Below are positions 11,418 through 18,812 of a stretch of DNA of 64,000 nucleotides, piece by piece. A program made the position numbers and the translations under genes. Every line of letters starts with the position of its first letter. Positions within the stretch are counted from its first letter, which is position 1. The notes under the pieces were generated by a model, which had not been told where the DNA came from, made no database searches, and saw nothing but the letters and a program-made list of their open reading frames with translations. Origin of the DNA: Methylopila sp. 73B. GTDB lineage: Bacteria; Pseudomonadota; Alphaproteobacteria; Rhizobiales; Methylopilaceae. The DNA lies in the NCBI RefSeq assembly GCF_000526315.1, contig NZ_JAFV01000001.1, positions 3,846,501-3,910,500 of the forward strand, written 5' to 3'.

Positions 11418-11699
11418 ATGGCGAAGTTTACTGACGGCCCATGGCGTTACGTGCCTTATGGCATTGTAGAATTAGGAGCGCCTGACCGGCTCCTTTACGG
11501 TGACGGCGACGCATCCAATGAAGATATGCACCTGATCGCCGCGTCACTTGACCTTTATGAGGTAGTAAAACACGCATTGGCCTGCGAGCCTGAAAACTCT
11601 GATGCGCCTTGGGTGCCAGCGGCGCGTGCAGCTCTCGCCAAAGCCGAGGCCGGCTTAAGTGATGAGGCGCAAAGAGAATTTGCCGAACTCAGTCGTTGA
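11418..11699 (+). CDS. Small phage protein, function unknown
   Basis: 93 residues from MAKFTDGPWRYVPYGIVE. It has the look of small phage accessory proteins with a C-terminal helical part (SLDLYEVVKHAL, then PAARAALAKAEAGL). The sequence is A+T-richer than its neighbours. Start at 11418 has GGGG about 12 nt upstream; 11406 is an alternative. It is on the opposite strand to the lysis and tail genes, between two leftward terminators, which suggests a separately expressed accessory gene. Confidence 0.6.
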   Translation: MAKFTDGPWRYVPYGIVELGAPDRLLYGDGDASNEDMHLIAASLDLYEVVKHALACEPENSDAPWVPAARAALAKAEAGLSDEAQREFAELSR

Positions 11700-11753
11700 C
11701 GAAGCCATCGTCGGGCAGCGTCTCGGTGTAGGGGTCCATGTCTGGGCTCCAAC

Positions 11754-11777
11754 AAAAAAGCCGCCCCGGAGGGCGGC
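11754..11777 (-). terminator. Intrinsic terminator at end of late tail operon
   Basis: On the minus strand GCCGCCC pairs with GGGCGGC (11777-11771 with 11766-11760), followed by TTTTTT (11759-11754). It lies about 25 bp past the GSCFA gene and would end the leftward late transcript. Confidence 0.85.
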
Positions 11778-11801
11778 TTTGATGGCGACTATGATTTGCC
11801 C

Positions 11802-13004
11802 TTAAGGCTGCGCGGCGCTCGCGCGCTTCGCGATCCGCGCCTCCCGAGAGGCAATACGTTCGGCCTTGGTGGAGGTCTTCGTTTTGACCCTAGTGAAGCG
11901 GTCCGACTTGTCAGCGCCACTCTTCTTCCGAGCGATCAAGGCCGCGCGCTTGGTCGCCTTGGCCTCGCGCATCTCTTTGAGCTTTATGCTCGCGGTATCG
12001 CCCCCAAGCTCTTTGTCGAGCGTGATCGCGGCGGTGTAGACCTTCGATAGCCGCGCGTCGTCCAATTCAGTCTTGCAGAAGTAGCGCTCAAAAGCCTTCA
12101 TGTTGAGGTCGAGCACATGCGAGTGCAGATGCCGGCGGTCCGCGCCAAACTGATGCCGGAATGCCTCGGTGACGATCTCGTAAGACGGGAAGTAAAAGAG
12201 CTTGTCGTCGTCCGCCTGCCGCTCGCGCAGCATCTTGCCGAGCGCGGCCCGCAGGATGGCTTTCGATTCCGTGTTCGCGACGATGCACGGGATCGCGCGG
12301 AAGGTCGCCGCCAGCGCGATCGGCGACACCGTGAACACGATGTGCGCCTCGGGCTTCCTCTCCCGGATCAGGGAGTGGATCGCTTTCAGGTTTTCGTAGC
12401 TCTCGTCAAACTCGGCGAGACGGAACTTGTGGCGCGTAGGGTCCAGCTTGTCGTCCGGCGGGGTGCGCCAGAACACTTCGCCGGTGACCTCGTCGTACCA
12501 GATCTCCGACAGCCCAAGCGTGATGATGAACACGTCCGCAGCGTCGAACAGCTCGGCTGTCTTAAGCCGGACGGCCTCGTCGTAGCCGAACTCCTCCGCG
12601 TTGTAGCCGCGCCAGAGGTCGGCCTTAGGAACGACATTGTTCCAAGCCCACTCGAACTGTTGACGGATGGCGAAAGTGTTCACCATGCCGTCGCCCATCT
12701 TCGAGATGTAGGCGATCGTGTCACGCTTCGTCGCGACGTTGAAGCCGAGATCGTTCAGATAGTTGCTGATGTTGTTTGCGAAACAGCTTCCGAAGGCGAC
12801 GATCGTGGTGTCGGCGCCGATGAACCGCTCGGAAGGCATAAGCCCGTTGAGCAGATACCTTTGGAGCCCCTGCGGCCCGCGCAGGCGGACGGCGGAGGGG
12901 CCGAAGGTCGCGTCGGCTCCCCGATTGTAGGACTTTCCGACCCTGACCTCGCGACCCTCGACAAACCCCGAGACGCGCCCTGCGCTGTTCGGTTCCTTCG
13001 CCAT
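11802..13004 (-). CDS. GSCFA-domain protein (SGNH-hydrolase-like), last gene of the tail region
   Basis: 400 residues. The eponymous motif FGSCFANNIS lies near residue 70 and is followed by conserved LGLSEIWYD, FTVSPIALAAT, YFPSYEIVTE and HLHSHVLDLNM, matching the GSCFA family, which is related to SGNH/GDSL acyl hydrolases. The Ser in GSCFA and the His in HLHSHV could be catalytic. The last about 60 residues are a Lys/Arg-rich tail. Family function is unproven; in bacteria it is often linked to glycan or acyl modification. In a phage tail cluster it may act on the host surface polysaccharide. It lies directly before the operon terminator. Confidence 0.8.
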   Translation of the reverse strand: MAKEPNSAGRVSGFVEGREVRVGKSYNRGADATFGPSAVRLRGPQGLQRYLLNGLMPSERFIGADTTIVAFGSCFANNISNYLNDLGFNVATKRDTIAYISKMGDGMVNTFAIRQQFEWAWNNVVPKADLWRGYNAEEFGYDEAVRLKTAELFDAADVFIITLGLSEIWYDEVTGEVFWRTPPDDKLDPTRHKFRLAEFDESYENLKAIHSLIRERKPEAHIVFTVSPIALAATFRAIPCIVANTESKAILRAALGKMLRERQADDDKLFYFPSYEIVTEAFRHQFGADRRHLHSHVLDLNMKAFERYFCKTELDDARLSKVYTAAITLDKELGGDTASIKLKEMREAKATKRAALIARKKSGADKSDRFTRVKTKTSTKAERIASREARIAKRASAAQP

Positions 13005-13069
13005 CCGCCTACCCCGCTGCCTGACTGACGCCGCACGTTGCAGCAGTCAGGCGCGGACGTGCAAGCGTT

Positions 13070-13204
13070 TTACGCCGCCTGCGCCACCTGCCACTCCCAG
13101 CCGCCGGTCGCGTCGGCGGGCCAGTTGCCGTCAGCGATCACGTGGCCGATCGCGAGCAACTCGGCCGAAGCGCTCGTCAGGCAGTGCTTCGTCGCAGGGG
13201 TCAT
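13070..13204 (-). CDS. 44-residue ORF coupled to the upstream virion gene
   Basis: An ATG at 13204 overlaps the preceding stop as TGATG and opens 44 codons (MTPATKHCLTSASAELL, with GGWEWQVAQ near the end), stopping at 13070. Translational coupling is the same style as used elsewhere in this operon, so it is probably expressed. No function is recognisable. The remaining 65 bp to the GSCFA gene contain nothing evident. Confidence 0.45.
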   Translation of the reverse strand: MTPATKHCLTSASAELLAIGHVIADGNWPADATGGWEWQVAQAA

Positions 13205-13809
13205 CACTCGTCGTTCCCCGCGAGCACGCGACCGTGGAACATCATGACGAAGCTGAGCGGGCCCGCGTTGGGCGTGGTGACGTTGAGGTAAAGGTGTTCG
13301 CTCTCCACCGGCGCATCGAGGCCGGCGAAGGTCTTGCGACTCCGCAGCTCGCCGGTCAGCCCCGCGAGCGTCGTTCCCGCCGGCAGCACCGCCCGCCCGC
13401 CGCCCGCGGCCCCGCCCTCCTTCGTGTAGACGCCGAAGGTGAGCGCGCCCGGCGTCGCGGTCGCGTCAATCACGTCGATCCTTTCGATTACATAGCGCCG
13501 ATATGGCCCCATGTAGATCACTTGATCGCCGGCTACAGCGCCGTTGAGCGCCTGCAGCGGCGTGTCAGGCCGCCAGCGCGGCCCCATCAGCGTCGGCGGC
13601 GCCATGACGAAGCGCGGCGTGCCAAGGCCGCCGTCAGGATCGGTGATGTCGAGAGGATAGATACCCCGCGGGATCGCGGCGAACGGCACACCGTTCTTCA
13701 TGAACATCATGCCGTCGCCCATCGCGGCGAGCGCCGAATAGGTCACGACGTCGGCCGACGGAACGCCGCCTCCGCCGCCGGGAACCAGCACGAAACCGAA
13801 CTTCGCCAT
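13204..13809 (-). CDS. Virion-associated protein, tail-fibre region
   Basis: 201 residues from MAKFGFVLVPGGGGG. Gly/Pro-rich and predominantly beta in appearance (IYMGPYRRYVIERIDVIDA, GALTFGVYTKEGG), like distal tail or fibre accessory proteins. It lies between the FAD-oxidoreductase gene and the 44-aa ORF. I recognise no family. The start at 13809 is preferred because the extension to 13869 overlaps the upstream gene and is Ser/Pro-rich. Confidence 0.55.
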   Translation of the reverse strand: MAKFGFVLVPGGGGGVPSADVVTYSALAAMGDGMMFMKNGVPFAAIPRGIYPLDITDPDGGLGTPRFVMAPPTLMGPRWRPDTPLQALNGAVAGDQVIYMGPYRRYVIERIDVIDATATPGALTFGVYTKEGGAAGGGRAVLPAGTTLAGLTGELRSRKTFAGLDAPVESEHLYLNVTTPNAGPLSFVMMFHGRVLAGNDE

Positions 13810-13819
13810 CAGGGTCTCC

Positions 13820-15400
13820 TCAGGACAGGACGAAGCCGGCGGCGAGCAGCCGCGGGCGGACTTCGGCATAGGTGACGTCGCCGGCGTCCTTGCCGGTTTC
13901 GAGCGCCTCGAGCACGATGTGACCGGCGATCTCGCCGACCATCCCCATCACGGTCTCGATACGCAAATCCGACTCCATGACCGCGCTCGCGGAGCCGATC
14001 CAGCCGAACAGGCCGTTTACCGAGTGCCTCGGATGAGGCTTTAGCCCACTCATGGGGTACTGCCACGTGCCGGTGAGGTGCGGCTCCGTCTCGCCCTCCT
14101 TGAAGGTCAGGCCAGACACGGGGTCATGGTAGATGTGGTTGTAGTGGATGTCGCAGTTGTAGCCGAGCGGGCCGCAAGCGTCCGGCTTCGGCTGGTTGAA
14201 GTTGTCCCAGGTAATCCGCTCCGGTCCGATTGGGCGACGCACCGTCCGTCGATAGGGCTGCGGCGGGATGCCGGGCGCCCGCCAGAAGTGGGTCTGGTAG
14301 ATCTGCGACGGCAGGGCGTAGACGTCCATCTTCTGCTTGAGCAGCGGGTTCAGCTCGGTCGAGTTGTAGGCCGTGTAGATCTTGCCGAAGGTCGTCAGGA
14401 ACATCTCGTCGAAATAGGCGCGGGCGGCGTCCGGGGTCCGGATCCGCGGGTATTTCCGCGCCATCAGCGGCTCGTTGAGATTGGTCGGGTTTGTGGTGTG
14501 AAGCCCGTTGAGCTCCTCGCCCTCGAAGGGGTGGCTCGACGAGATGTAGCCGATGTTGTTCGCGCCGCGCTGCTTCAGCTCGCTGATGTAGTCGGCGAAC
14601 ATCGCCGGCCGGTAGCCGAGATCCTCCAGCGGCCCGGCGAGCGAGGACCAGGAGACCCGGTCGGGCATCGTCGACATCACGAAGCGCCAGCTGTGGCCCA
14701 TGGAGGTGAGCGAGCCCCGGAAGTCGCCTTGCGTCGGCGCGAAGGTGCGCTGTCGATGCACGTCGCCCTCGACCGTGCGGACGGGGAAATCGACGATGTC
14801 GTTGCCGTGCACGTTCCAGGTGGAGACGCCGGCGTTCGGCTCGCCGTGCAGCAGCCGGTCGGTGCGGCCATATTCGTGGGGGATCCCGGCCAGCATCTGC
14901 AGCCAGCCCTCATAGGAGGCGTCGACCCACTGCGAGAAGGTGACCGTGTCGCCGTTCGACAGCTGCAGGCTGGTGTGCCGCGTCGCGCCGTCGGCGCGGG
15001 TCGTCTTCTGAACGTCGACGATGTCGACCGCGCGCAGCAGCGTGATGTTCGGGTGAGCCCCGTACATCGTATCGATGACGTGGGTCACCCACAGCGGCGA
15101 GATGTTCTTCGGCAGGCCGCTGATCTTGTGCAGCGCGAGATCGTGGTTCGGGTCCGGGTTCCACACCCGCCCGAGCGCCTCCGCGCGCGCCTGCACCGCG
15201 CGAAAGAACGCAAGCGTCAGGCCCGAGGCGTTGTTGCTGGAATAGTCGACCTGAAGCACGCCTGCCACCAGCATGCCGCCGAACTCGTTGGTCCACTCGC
15301 CCACGACCACCTTGTAGCCGGCGTTCGCGATGACGAGCGCGGCGTTGAGGCCGGCAAGTTGCGCGCCGCAGACGTAGAAATCAGCCTGGATCGTCGCCAT
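13820..15400 (-). CDS. FAD-dependent oxidoreductase-like protein in the tail-fibre cluster
   Basis: 526 residues. The N-terminus has a Rossmann beta-alpha-beta dinucleotide-binding fold (FYVCGAQLAGLNAALVIA, then GYKVVVGEW and NEFGGML, residues about 8-45). The C-terminus (about 468-508, SASAVMESDLRIETVMGMV then GEIAGHIVLEAL) matches the FAD-contacting end of the FAD_oxidored family. No secretion signal is visible. It is 3 bp downstream of the big fibre gene and on the same transcript, so it is expressed with virion proteins. Substrate is unknown. It could be a virion enzyme acting on the cell envelope or a structural protein that co-opted the fold. Confidence 0.82.
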   Translation of the reverse strand: MATIQADFYVCGAQLAGLNAALVIANAGYKVVVGEWTNEFGGMLVAGVLQVDYSSNNASGLTLAFFRAVQARAEALGRVWNPDPNHDLALHKISGLPKNISPLWVTHVIDTMYGAHPNITLLRAVDIVDVQKTTRADGATRHTSLQLSNGDTVTFSQWVDASYEGWLQMLAGIPHEYGRTDRLLHGEPNAGVSTWNVHGNDIVDFPVRTVEGDVHRQRTFAPTQGDFRGSLTSMGHSWRFVMSTMPDRVSWSSLAGPLEDLGYRPAMFADYISELKQRGANNIGYISSSHPFEGEELNGLHTTNPTNLNEPLMARKYPRIRTPDAARAYFDEMFLTTFGKIYTAYNSTELNPLLKQKMDVYALPSQIYQTHFWRAPGIPPQPYRRTVRRPIGPERITWDNFNQPKPDACGPLGYNCDIHYNHIYHDPVSGLTFKEGETEPHLTGTWQYPMSGLKPHPRHSVNGLFGWIGSASAVMESDLRIETVMGMVGEIAGHIVLEALETGKDAGDVTYAEVRPRLLAAGFVLS

Positions 15401-15403
15401 GGT

Positions 15404-18022
15404 TCAGACCCCCGCTGCGATGGCGGCGGCGAAGGCCGCGTCGGTGTCGACGATGAGGTCGCGCTGCGCCTTGGTGAGGAATGGCGCCACGCCGGCGCCG
15501 TAGATCGCGCCGGGGAAGAAGTTCGCTGGCGCGTTTCCGGTCGACGACCCACAGCCGATTTTGACCGTGAAGCCAGCGTTGTCGGCGTTGCCGACAACGG
15601 ACGGAATCTCGATGTCGGTCTTGATATAGCTGGCGATGGTCTTCTCTGCGGCGTTGCGCGAGACAAAGTGATGGCCGCCCGTCGCGGGCGTCGCCGGGTA
15701 AGCCTCGTCGGAGTATTGGAGGCCGCTGCCCCGCACGCTGTCGCCGAAGTCGGTCACACGGAACTTCGTGCTGCTCAGCAGGTTCACCGCGAGCCGCAGA
15801 CGCTGCGAGCCGATCAGCGTGTTGTTGCTGGCCTTGGCGCCCGCCGGCGCGATCGCCCAAGCCGTGTGGTTCGTGACGGTGATGCCCGCGGAGCCAGAAG
15901 CGAGCACGCCGATCCCGGTCTCAAAGCCGTCGTCGACGCCGTCGAAGATCCAATTCGACCAGGCGGTGTGTCCCGGAGCGCCCAACGGATTCAGGGTGTG
16001 ATGCGCGCCTGCCCAATTGATCCGGCTGTCGGCGAGGTTCGGCGCGCGCGGCGTATAGAAGCCGCCGCCAGCGGCGTCGATGGCCTGAAGGACACCGCCG
16101 TACCAGAGCGCGCGGAAGGCATCCGTGATCTTCGTCCGCGCCGCCGTTGAAAGGGTCGCAGTGTAACGCGCCAGGTGCGCCGCCAGCGCGGCCTCATAGC
16201 CCCCGGTGACGTTCGGATCGGCGATCGACGTGCTGCCGAAGGCGACCGAGAACGCCGCGTCGGCCTGATCGGCGATCACATAGATATCGCCGAGGAGGAA
16301 GTCCCCATCGGTGTAAACAAGCGTCTCGCCGCCCAGCGGCGGGAAAATGTACTTGCAGTCCGCAAGCGAGGCCGGGGTCCGGCCGCCGTCCAGCAGACCG
16401 ACCATCGGCCCGCTCGGGTCGGTCGATTTGTTCTGGATGGTCATGCGGCGCAGGCCCGCGTCGCTGTAAATCGCGCGCTTCGCCTGCGTGCCGACGGTTG
16501 ACATGACCTCGTAGGGATTGAGCTTCTCTGGCGCCATGTCGATGATCTCAGCCTGGAGGGTTGCGAGGGCGGTTTCGGCCGCGGTCATCCGCGTCTGGAG
16601 GGCGGCGACGTCTGACTTTTTGGGAATGGGGCCGCCGACGCCGAAGACGCGGTAACGCTGCCCCTCGGCGAAGAGGTAGTAGTCTGTCCCCGGTTGAAAG
16701 GCGCCCTCCGGCAGCGCGTTGTTGTCCATGTCGCGCACCGGCCGATCGACAGGATCGCCGTTGAAGCGAGCGTAGACCGCGTCGGTGTTAGGGACCGTTG
16801 GCCGGTAGACGACGATCGCGTTGTTGAGCCGGAGATCGTCCGGGCTAATTGCCGGACCGGAGGTCGTGCCGACAATAAGGTTTCCGGTGGATCCCTCGTG
16901 CAGCTCGAGCCGCCTCGTCATGGCGAAGCTTGGCGCCTTGGCCGTGTAGAAGCCGATCACCCCGCTGATCATCCGCCAGCGCGAATTTTGCGCGGAGTAA
17001 CGCGCGCCGTAGACGCGGGGCGGCTGCAAGTCGCCTTCGAGGTTGGCGGTGTCGCCCTGGCCACGGAACTCGACTAGCCCAAGGCCGCTGACGTTGAGCC
17101 GCGTCGGACCAGCGCTGGCGATCTGCACCTGGAACCAGACCTCAGCGCCCTCCACGAGGGCGGCAAGCGGCGGCGTCGGGTTGACGATAATGTCGTTCGC
17201 CGTACTGACCGCGTCGGCGACGGCGAAACGCGCCTTGCCCGAGAGCAGCTCCAAGGCGGTCACGCGGGCGGCGAGCAGCAGGTAGGCCTCGACGCCGACG
17301 AGCGTCTTGAGCAACGTCGACCCGTTGACGCCACGGACGCGGATGTCGATCGCGTTCTCTGCGGCTGTCGCCACGACGCTGAAGACGTCGCCGGTCGAGG
17401 TCGCCGCCTCGCCTTCCGCCACGGAGACGTAAAGGTTGCTCGCCGACGCAGCCGCGGAGGCCGACGCGTCGGCGCGGTCGGCCGCCTGCTGGCTCGCGGT
17501 CGCAGATACCCCCGCTGCGCTCGCGGAAGCCGCCGCCGCGGAACGATCCGCCAAGGTCGCAACACGGTCGGCCGCCGCCGCCGCCTGCGCCGTCTCCGCG
17601 GCGGCGGCATGCCCGCCGGCGGTTGCCGCGCTCGCCGAGGCGTCGCCTGCGCTCGTCTCGGCGGCGGTGGCGGAAGCCGCCACGTCGTCGACCATTCCGG
17701 CGACAGCCTCCCGATCCGCCGCTGCGCTGTCGCGAGAGTCGCCAGCAGATTCAGCCGCCTGCGACGCGCTATCCGCCGCGGCCTCCGCAGCCGCCCGCGC
17801 CGCCGTCGCGCCATCGAACGCCTCGAAATTGGGCCTGAGGTCGAACAGCGCGCGCCAGTCAGGCGATGTGTCGCTCGGAACCGCGCTCGTGGCCCTCAGG
17901 GCGAACCAGTACTTCCCGTCGTGATAGACGCCCGACCGCGGACAGACGCACTCGCCCGGCGCATAGGATGCGCGCGGGGTGACGCCAGCAACGCCCGGAA
18001 ATCGGGATGCAGTGATAGCCAT
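15404..18022 (-). CDS. Tail fibre protein with long Ala-rich coiled coil
   Basis: 872 residues. An N-terminal attachment-like segment (about 1-65, GVYHDGKYWFALRATSAV) resembles carbohydrate-binding or fibre-attachment motifs. It is followed by a long Ala/Ser-rich heptad region (about 68-205) and a beta-rich shaft. The C-terminal part (about 640-872) includes WSNWIFDGVDDGFETGIG, resembling a jelly-roll or lectin-like receptor domain. It probably forms trimers at the tail tip and binds the host surface. It lies downstream of the tail-tip genes, in the usual fibre position. Confidence 0.8.
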   Translation of the reverse strand: MAITASRFPGVAGVTPRASYAPGECVCPRSGVYHDGKYWFALRATSAVPSDTSPDWRALFDLRPNFEAFDGATAARAAAEAAADSASQAAESAGDSRDSAAADREAVAGMVDDVAASATAAETSAGDASASAATAGGHAAAAETAQAAAAADRVATLADRSAAAASASAAGVSATASQQAADRADASASAAASASNLYVSVAEGEAATSTGDVFSVVATAAENAIDIRVRGVNGSTLLKTLVGVEAYLLLAARVTALELLSGKARFAVADAVSTANDIIVNPTPPLAALVEGAEVWFQVQIASAGPTRLNVSGLGLVEFRGQGDTANLEGDLQPPRVYGARYSAQNSRWRMISGVIGFYTAKAPSFAMTRRLELHEGSTGNLIVGTTSGPAISPDDLRLNNAIVVYRPTVPNTDAVYARFNGDPVDRPVRDMDNNALPEGAFQPGTDYYLFAEGQRYRVFGVGGPIPKKSDVAALQTRMTAAETALATLQAEIIDMAPEKLNPYEVMSTVGTQAKRAIYSDAGLRRMTIQNKSTDPSGPMVGLLDGGRTPASLADCKYIFPPLGGETLVYTDGDFLLGDIYVIADQADAAFSVAFGSTSIADPNVTGGYEAALAAHLARYTATLSTAARTKITDAFRALWYGGVLQAIDAAGGGFYTPRAPNLADSRINWAGAHHTLNPLGAPGHTAWSNWIFDGVDDGFETGIGVLASGSAGITVTNHTAWAIAPAGAKASNNTLIGSQRLRLAVNLLSSTKFRVTDFGDSVRGSGLQYSDEAYPATPATGGHHFVSRNAAEKTIASYIKTDIEIPSVVGNADNAGFTVKIGCGSSTGNAPANFFPGAIYGAGVAPFLTKAQRDLIVDTDAAFAAAIAAGV

Positions 18023-18025
18023 TTC

Positions 18026-18403
18026 TTACTCCCGGAATTGTCGGACGCCGGACGCGAAACAGCCGGTTTGGCCGTCAGCGGTGGCGAAGAGGTCGAGGCG
18101 GTAGTCGTGGGGGCGCAGCGCATCGGCGACGGCGGACGCGGGCACGCGCAGGAACAGATCGACGTCGCCATTCGTGGCGCGCGACCCGATCTCAAGGCGG
18201 ACGGGAGGAGGGTCGTTAACCGCGTCCACGAGGGGGATCACCAACGCGACCTCATCGGGGCGATAAAGATCGACAAGCCGCGCCTCGAGCGTCACTCCAA
18301 CGAGGTCGACCGCTTCTGGCGTTGCGGTCAGCGTGACGCTCTCGATCCAGTCCTCGCGCAAGCGCAAGGCTGCCGTCCCGAGAGTTCGGGTCAGTCGGAG
18401 CAT
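18026..18403 (-). CDS. Tail-tip accessory protein, function unknown
   Basis: 125 residues, beta-rich (WIESVTLTATPEAVDLVGVTL, VDLFLRVPASAVADAL). A small domain of this type between the tail-tip protein and the fibre often serves as a baseplate or fibre connector. It is not recognised at family level. It ends 3 bp before the fibre gene. Confidence 0.55.
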   Translation of the reverse strand: MLRLTRTLGTAALRLREDWIESVTLTATPEAVDLVGVTLEARLVDLYRPDEVALVIPLVDAVNDPPPVRLEIGSRATNGDVDLFLRVPASAVADALRPHDYRLDLFATADGQTGCFASGVRQFRE

Positions 18404-18431
18404 GTCGGGATCTTTCAGGAGAGGAGGAGCG

Positions 18432-18812
18432 TCAGGCGGTCCGAAGAGCGATGACGCGGGCCTTGAGCGTCACCGTTCCCGCAAGCGCAAGCGTGATGAC
18501 GGGCACGATAAGCCTGGCTTCAATGCGTCCCGCCGAGGTCACGAAAGCGTAGTTCGTGGGCGCGAAGCCGGCCGCCCACGTCGCCGCCGGGCGCAACGTC
18601 AGCATGTCGCCGACCTTGGCGCCTGCAAGCGGCGCGTTGATGGAGACGATCCCGGTCTGAACCGAAACCGTGAGGTTGAGCGACAGGTCGACCTCGCCAA
18701 GATCGACGCGGGTCATGACGCTTGAGGCCGTCGTGCGGGCGATCTGCTCGGCGTCCGCCGCCATCTTGCCGACCATCTTCACACGGTCGCGATAGTCGCT
18801 CACGGGGCTCAT
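18432..18812 (-). CDS. Tail-tip accessory protein, function unknown
   Basis: 126 residues from MSPVSDYRDRVKMVGKMAAD. A helical N-terminus (about 1-30) is followed by beta-rich sequence (LSLNLTVSVQTGIVSINAPL). The start overlaps the stop of the tail-tip protein gene by 4 bp (ATGA), implying coupled translation and a role in the same assembly. No family recognised. Confidence 0.55.
   Translation of the reverse strand: MSPVSDYRDRVKMVGKMAADAEQIARTTASSVMTRVDLGEVDLSLNLTVSVQTGIVSINAPLAGAKVGDMLTLRPAATWAAGFAPTNYAFVTSAGRIEARLIVPVITLALAGTVTLKARVIALRTA

Noticed and set aside
11689-11739. 16-codon minus-strand frame MDPYTETLPDDGFVND
   Set aside because: Starts well and lies before a terminator, but overlaps the end of the opposite-strand gene and is too short to judge.
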